A stretch of 6,597 bases of DNA from Rhodospirillales bacterium (GTDB taxonomy: Bacteria; Pseudomonadota; Alphaproteobacteria; Rhodospirillales_A; Casp-alpha2): contig JAESSX010000351.1 of the NCBI GenBank assembly GCA_016763915.1, positions 1 through 6,597 of the forward strand, in the 5' to 3' direction. A program made the translations under genes and the position numbers. Shown piece after piece: positions 6,393 to 6,597 of this stretch. Positions within the stretch are counted from its first letter, which is position 1, and the number at the start of each line of letters is the position of its first letter. A model generated the notes under the pieces. The model saw only the letters and a list, made by a program, of their open reading frames with translations. It did no database searches and was not told the origin of the DNA.

Positions 6393-6597
6393 TTGGCCCG
6401 CTTGAAAGACGATTTCCGATCACTGACCGGACCGCAGAAGGCCGGCATGTTCATGCTGTCCATCGGGTCGGCACAGGCGGCGGCGCTGTTCGAGCGCATG
6501 GACGACGAGGAAATCCGCGAACTCAGCCAGGCCATGTCGGGCCTGGGCGCGATGTCGTCGAACATGGTCGAGCGCCTGTTCGTGGAATTCGCCGACC
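6393..6597 (+). CDS. fliG: Flagellar motor switch protein FliG, N-terminal fragment (runs off right edge)
   Basis: FliG is part of the C-ring at the cytoplasmic base of the flagellar motor; it attaches to the FliF MS-ring through its N-terminal domain and interacts with the stator through its C-terminal domain. Sixty-eight complete codons are visible out of about 330-350 usual for the family. The reading LTGPQKAGMFMLSIG, then AAALFERMDDEEIRELSQAM, and VERLFVEFAD at the edge are the hallmark FliG N-terminal wording. The start is TTG at 6393, supported by GGAGGTG 6 bases upstream. No fliF lies before it: the neighbour on the left is divergent and not flagellar, so fliG opens its own transcription unit here. 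Whether this is the main fliG of a flagellar cluster or a second copy depends on sequence beyond the window. Confidence 0.92.
   Translation, partial: MARLKDDFRSLTGPQKAGMFMLSIGSAQAAALFERMDDEEIRELSQAMSGLGAMSSNMVERLFVEFAD

Noticed and set aside
6365..6565. A 66-codon minus-strand frame opposite fliG
   Set aside because: It is antisense to clear FliG coding sequence and has no supporting features.
1..6597. CRISPR array, tRNA or rRNA, insertion sequence or attachment site
   Set aside because: No regularly spaced repeats, no recognisable RNA gene sequence, and no transposase or terminal inverted repeats were seen on either strand.

Overview
This GC-rich window looks like an alphaproteobacterial chromosome, possibly a Rhodospirillales-like lineage. 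The reasons are the flagellar switch gene fliG with alphaproteobacterial-style wording, a DUF2927-like exported protein (a family I associate mainly with Alphaproteobacteria), and tandem type I secretion ABC genes. This is recognition from memory, not a database result.

Layout. On the minus strand, read from right to left: (1) an exported protein with two similar PsbP/Mog1-like halves (about 6264 to 5154), broken by a +1 frameshift; (2) a DUF2927-like exported protein (5154 to 4453), joined to gene 1 by a TAATG stop/start overlap and cut short by an in-frame TAA, because its family-like C-terminus continues in the same frame to 4324; (3) a roughly 150-base gap with small inverted repeats; (4) a type I secretion operon made of a 610-residue ABC transporter (4171 to 2339, GTG start), a 754-residue ABC transporter with an apparently inactive C39-like N-terminal domain (2342 to 78, ATGA overlap), and the first 27 codons of a probable HlyD-family adaptor (81 to 1, GTGA overlap). 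On the plus strand, fliG starts at 6393 (TTG) and runs off the right edge. It is divergent from the exported-protein pair across an AT-richer intergenic region.

How they work together. The two ABC subunits probably form a heterodimeric inner-membrane exporter, with the adaptor as its periplasmic partner; no outer-membrane channel or cargo gene is visible. The overlapping stop/start signals suggest translational coupling through the transporter operon. The two exported proteins form their own coupled pair, and any functional link to the transporter is inferred only from position and orientation.

Main points of interest. A naive gene call from 6270 to 4453 gives a 605-residue chimera: the N-terminal two thirds of gene 1, about 106 out-of-frame residues, then all of gene 2 including its internal signal peptide. 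Each gene of this pair carries one lesion while the transporter genes are intact, so it is either decaying or affected by sequence errors. The ABC pair has altered signature motifs in both subunits and a Gln in place of the H-loop His in one. I saw no RNA gene, CRISPR array, insertion sequence or other mobile element.
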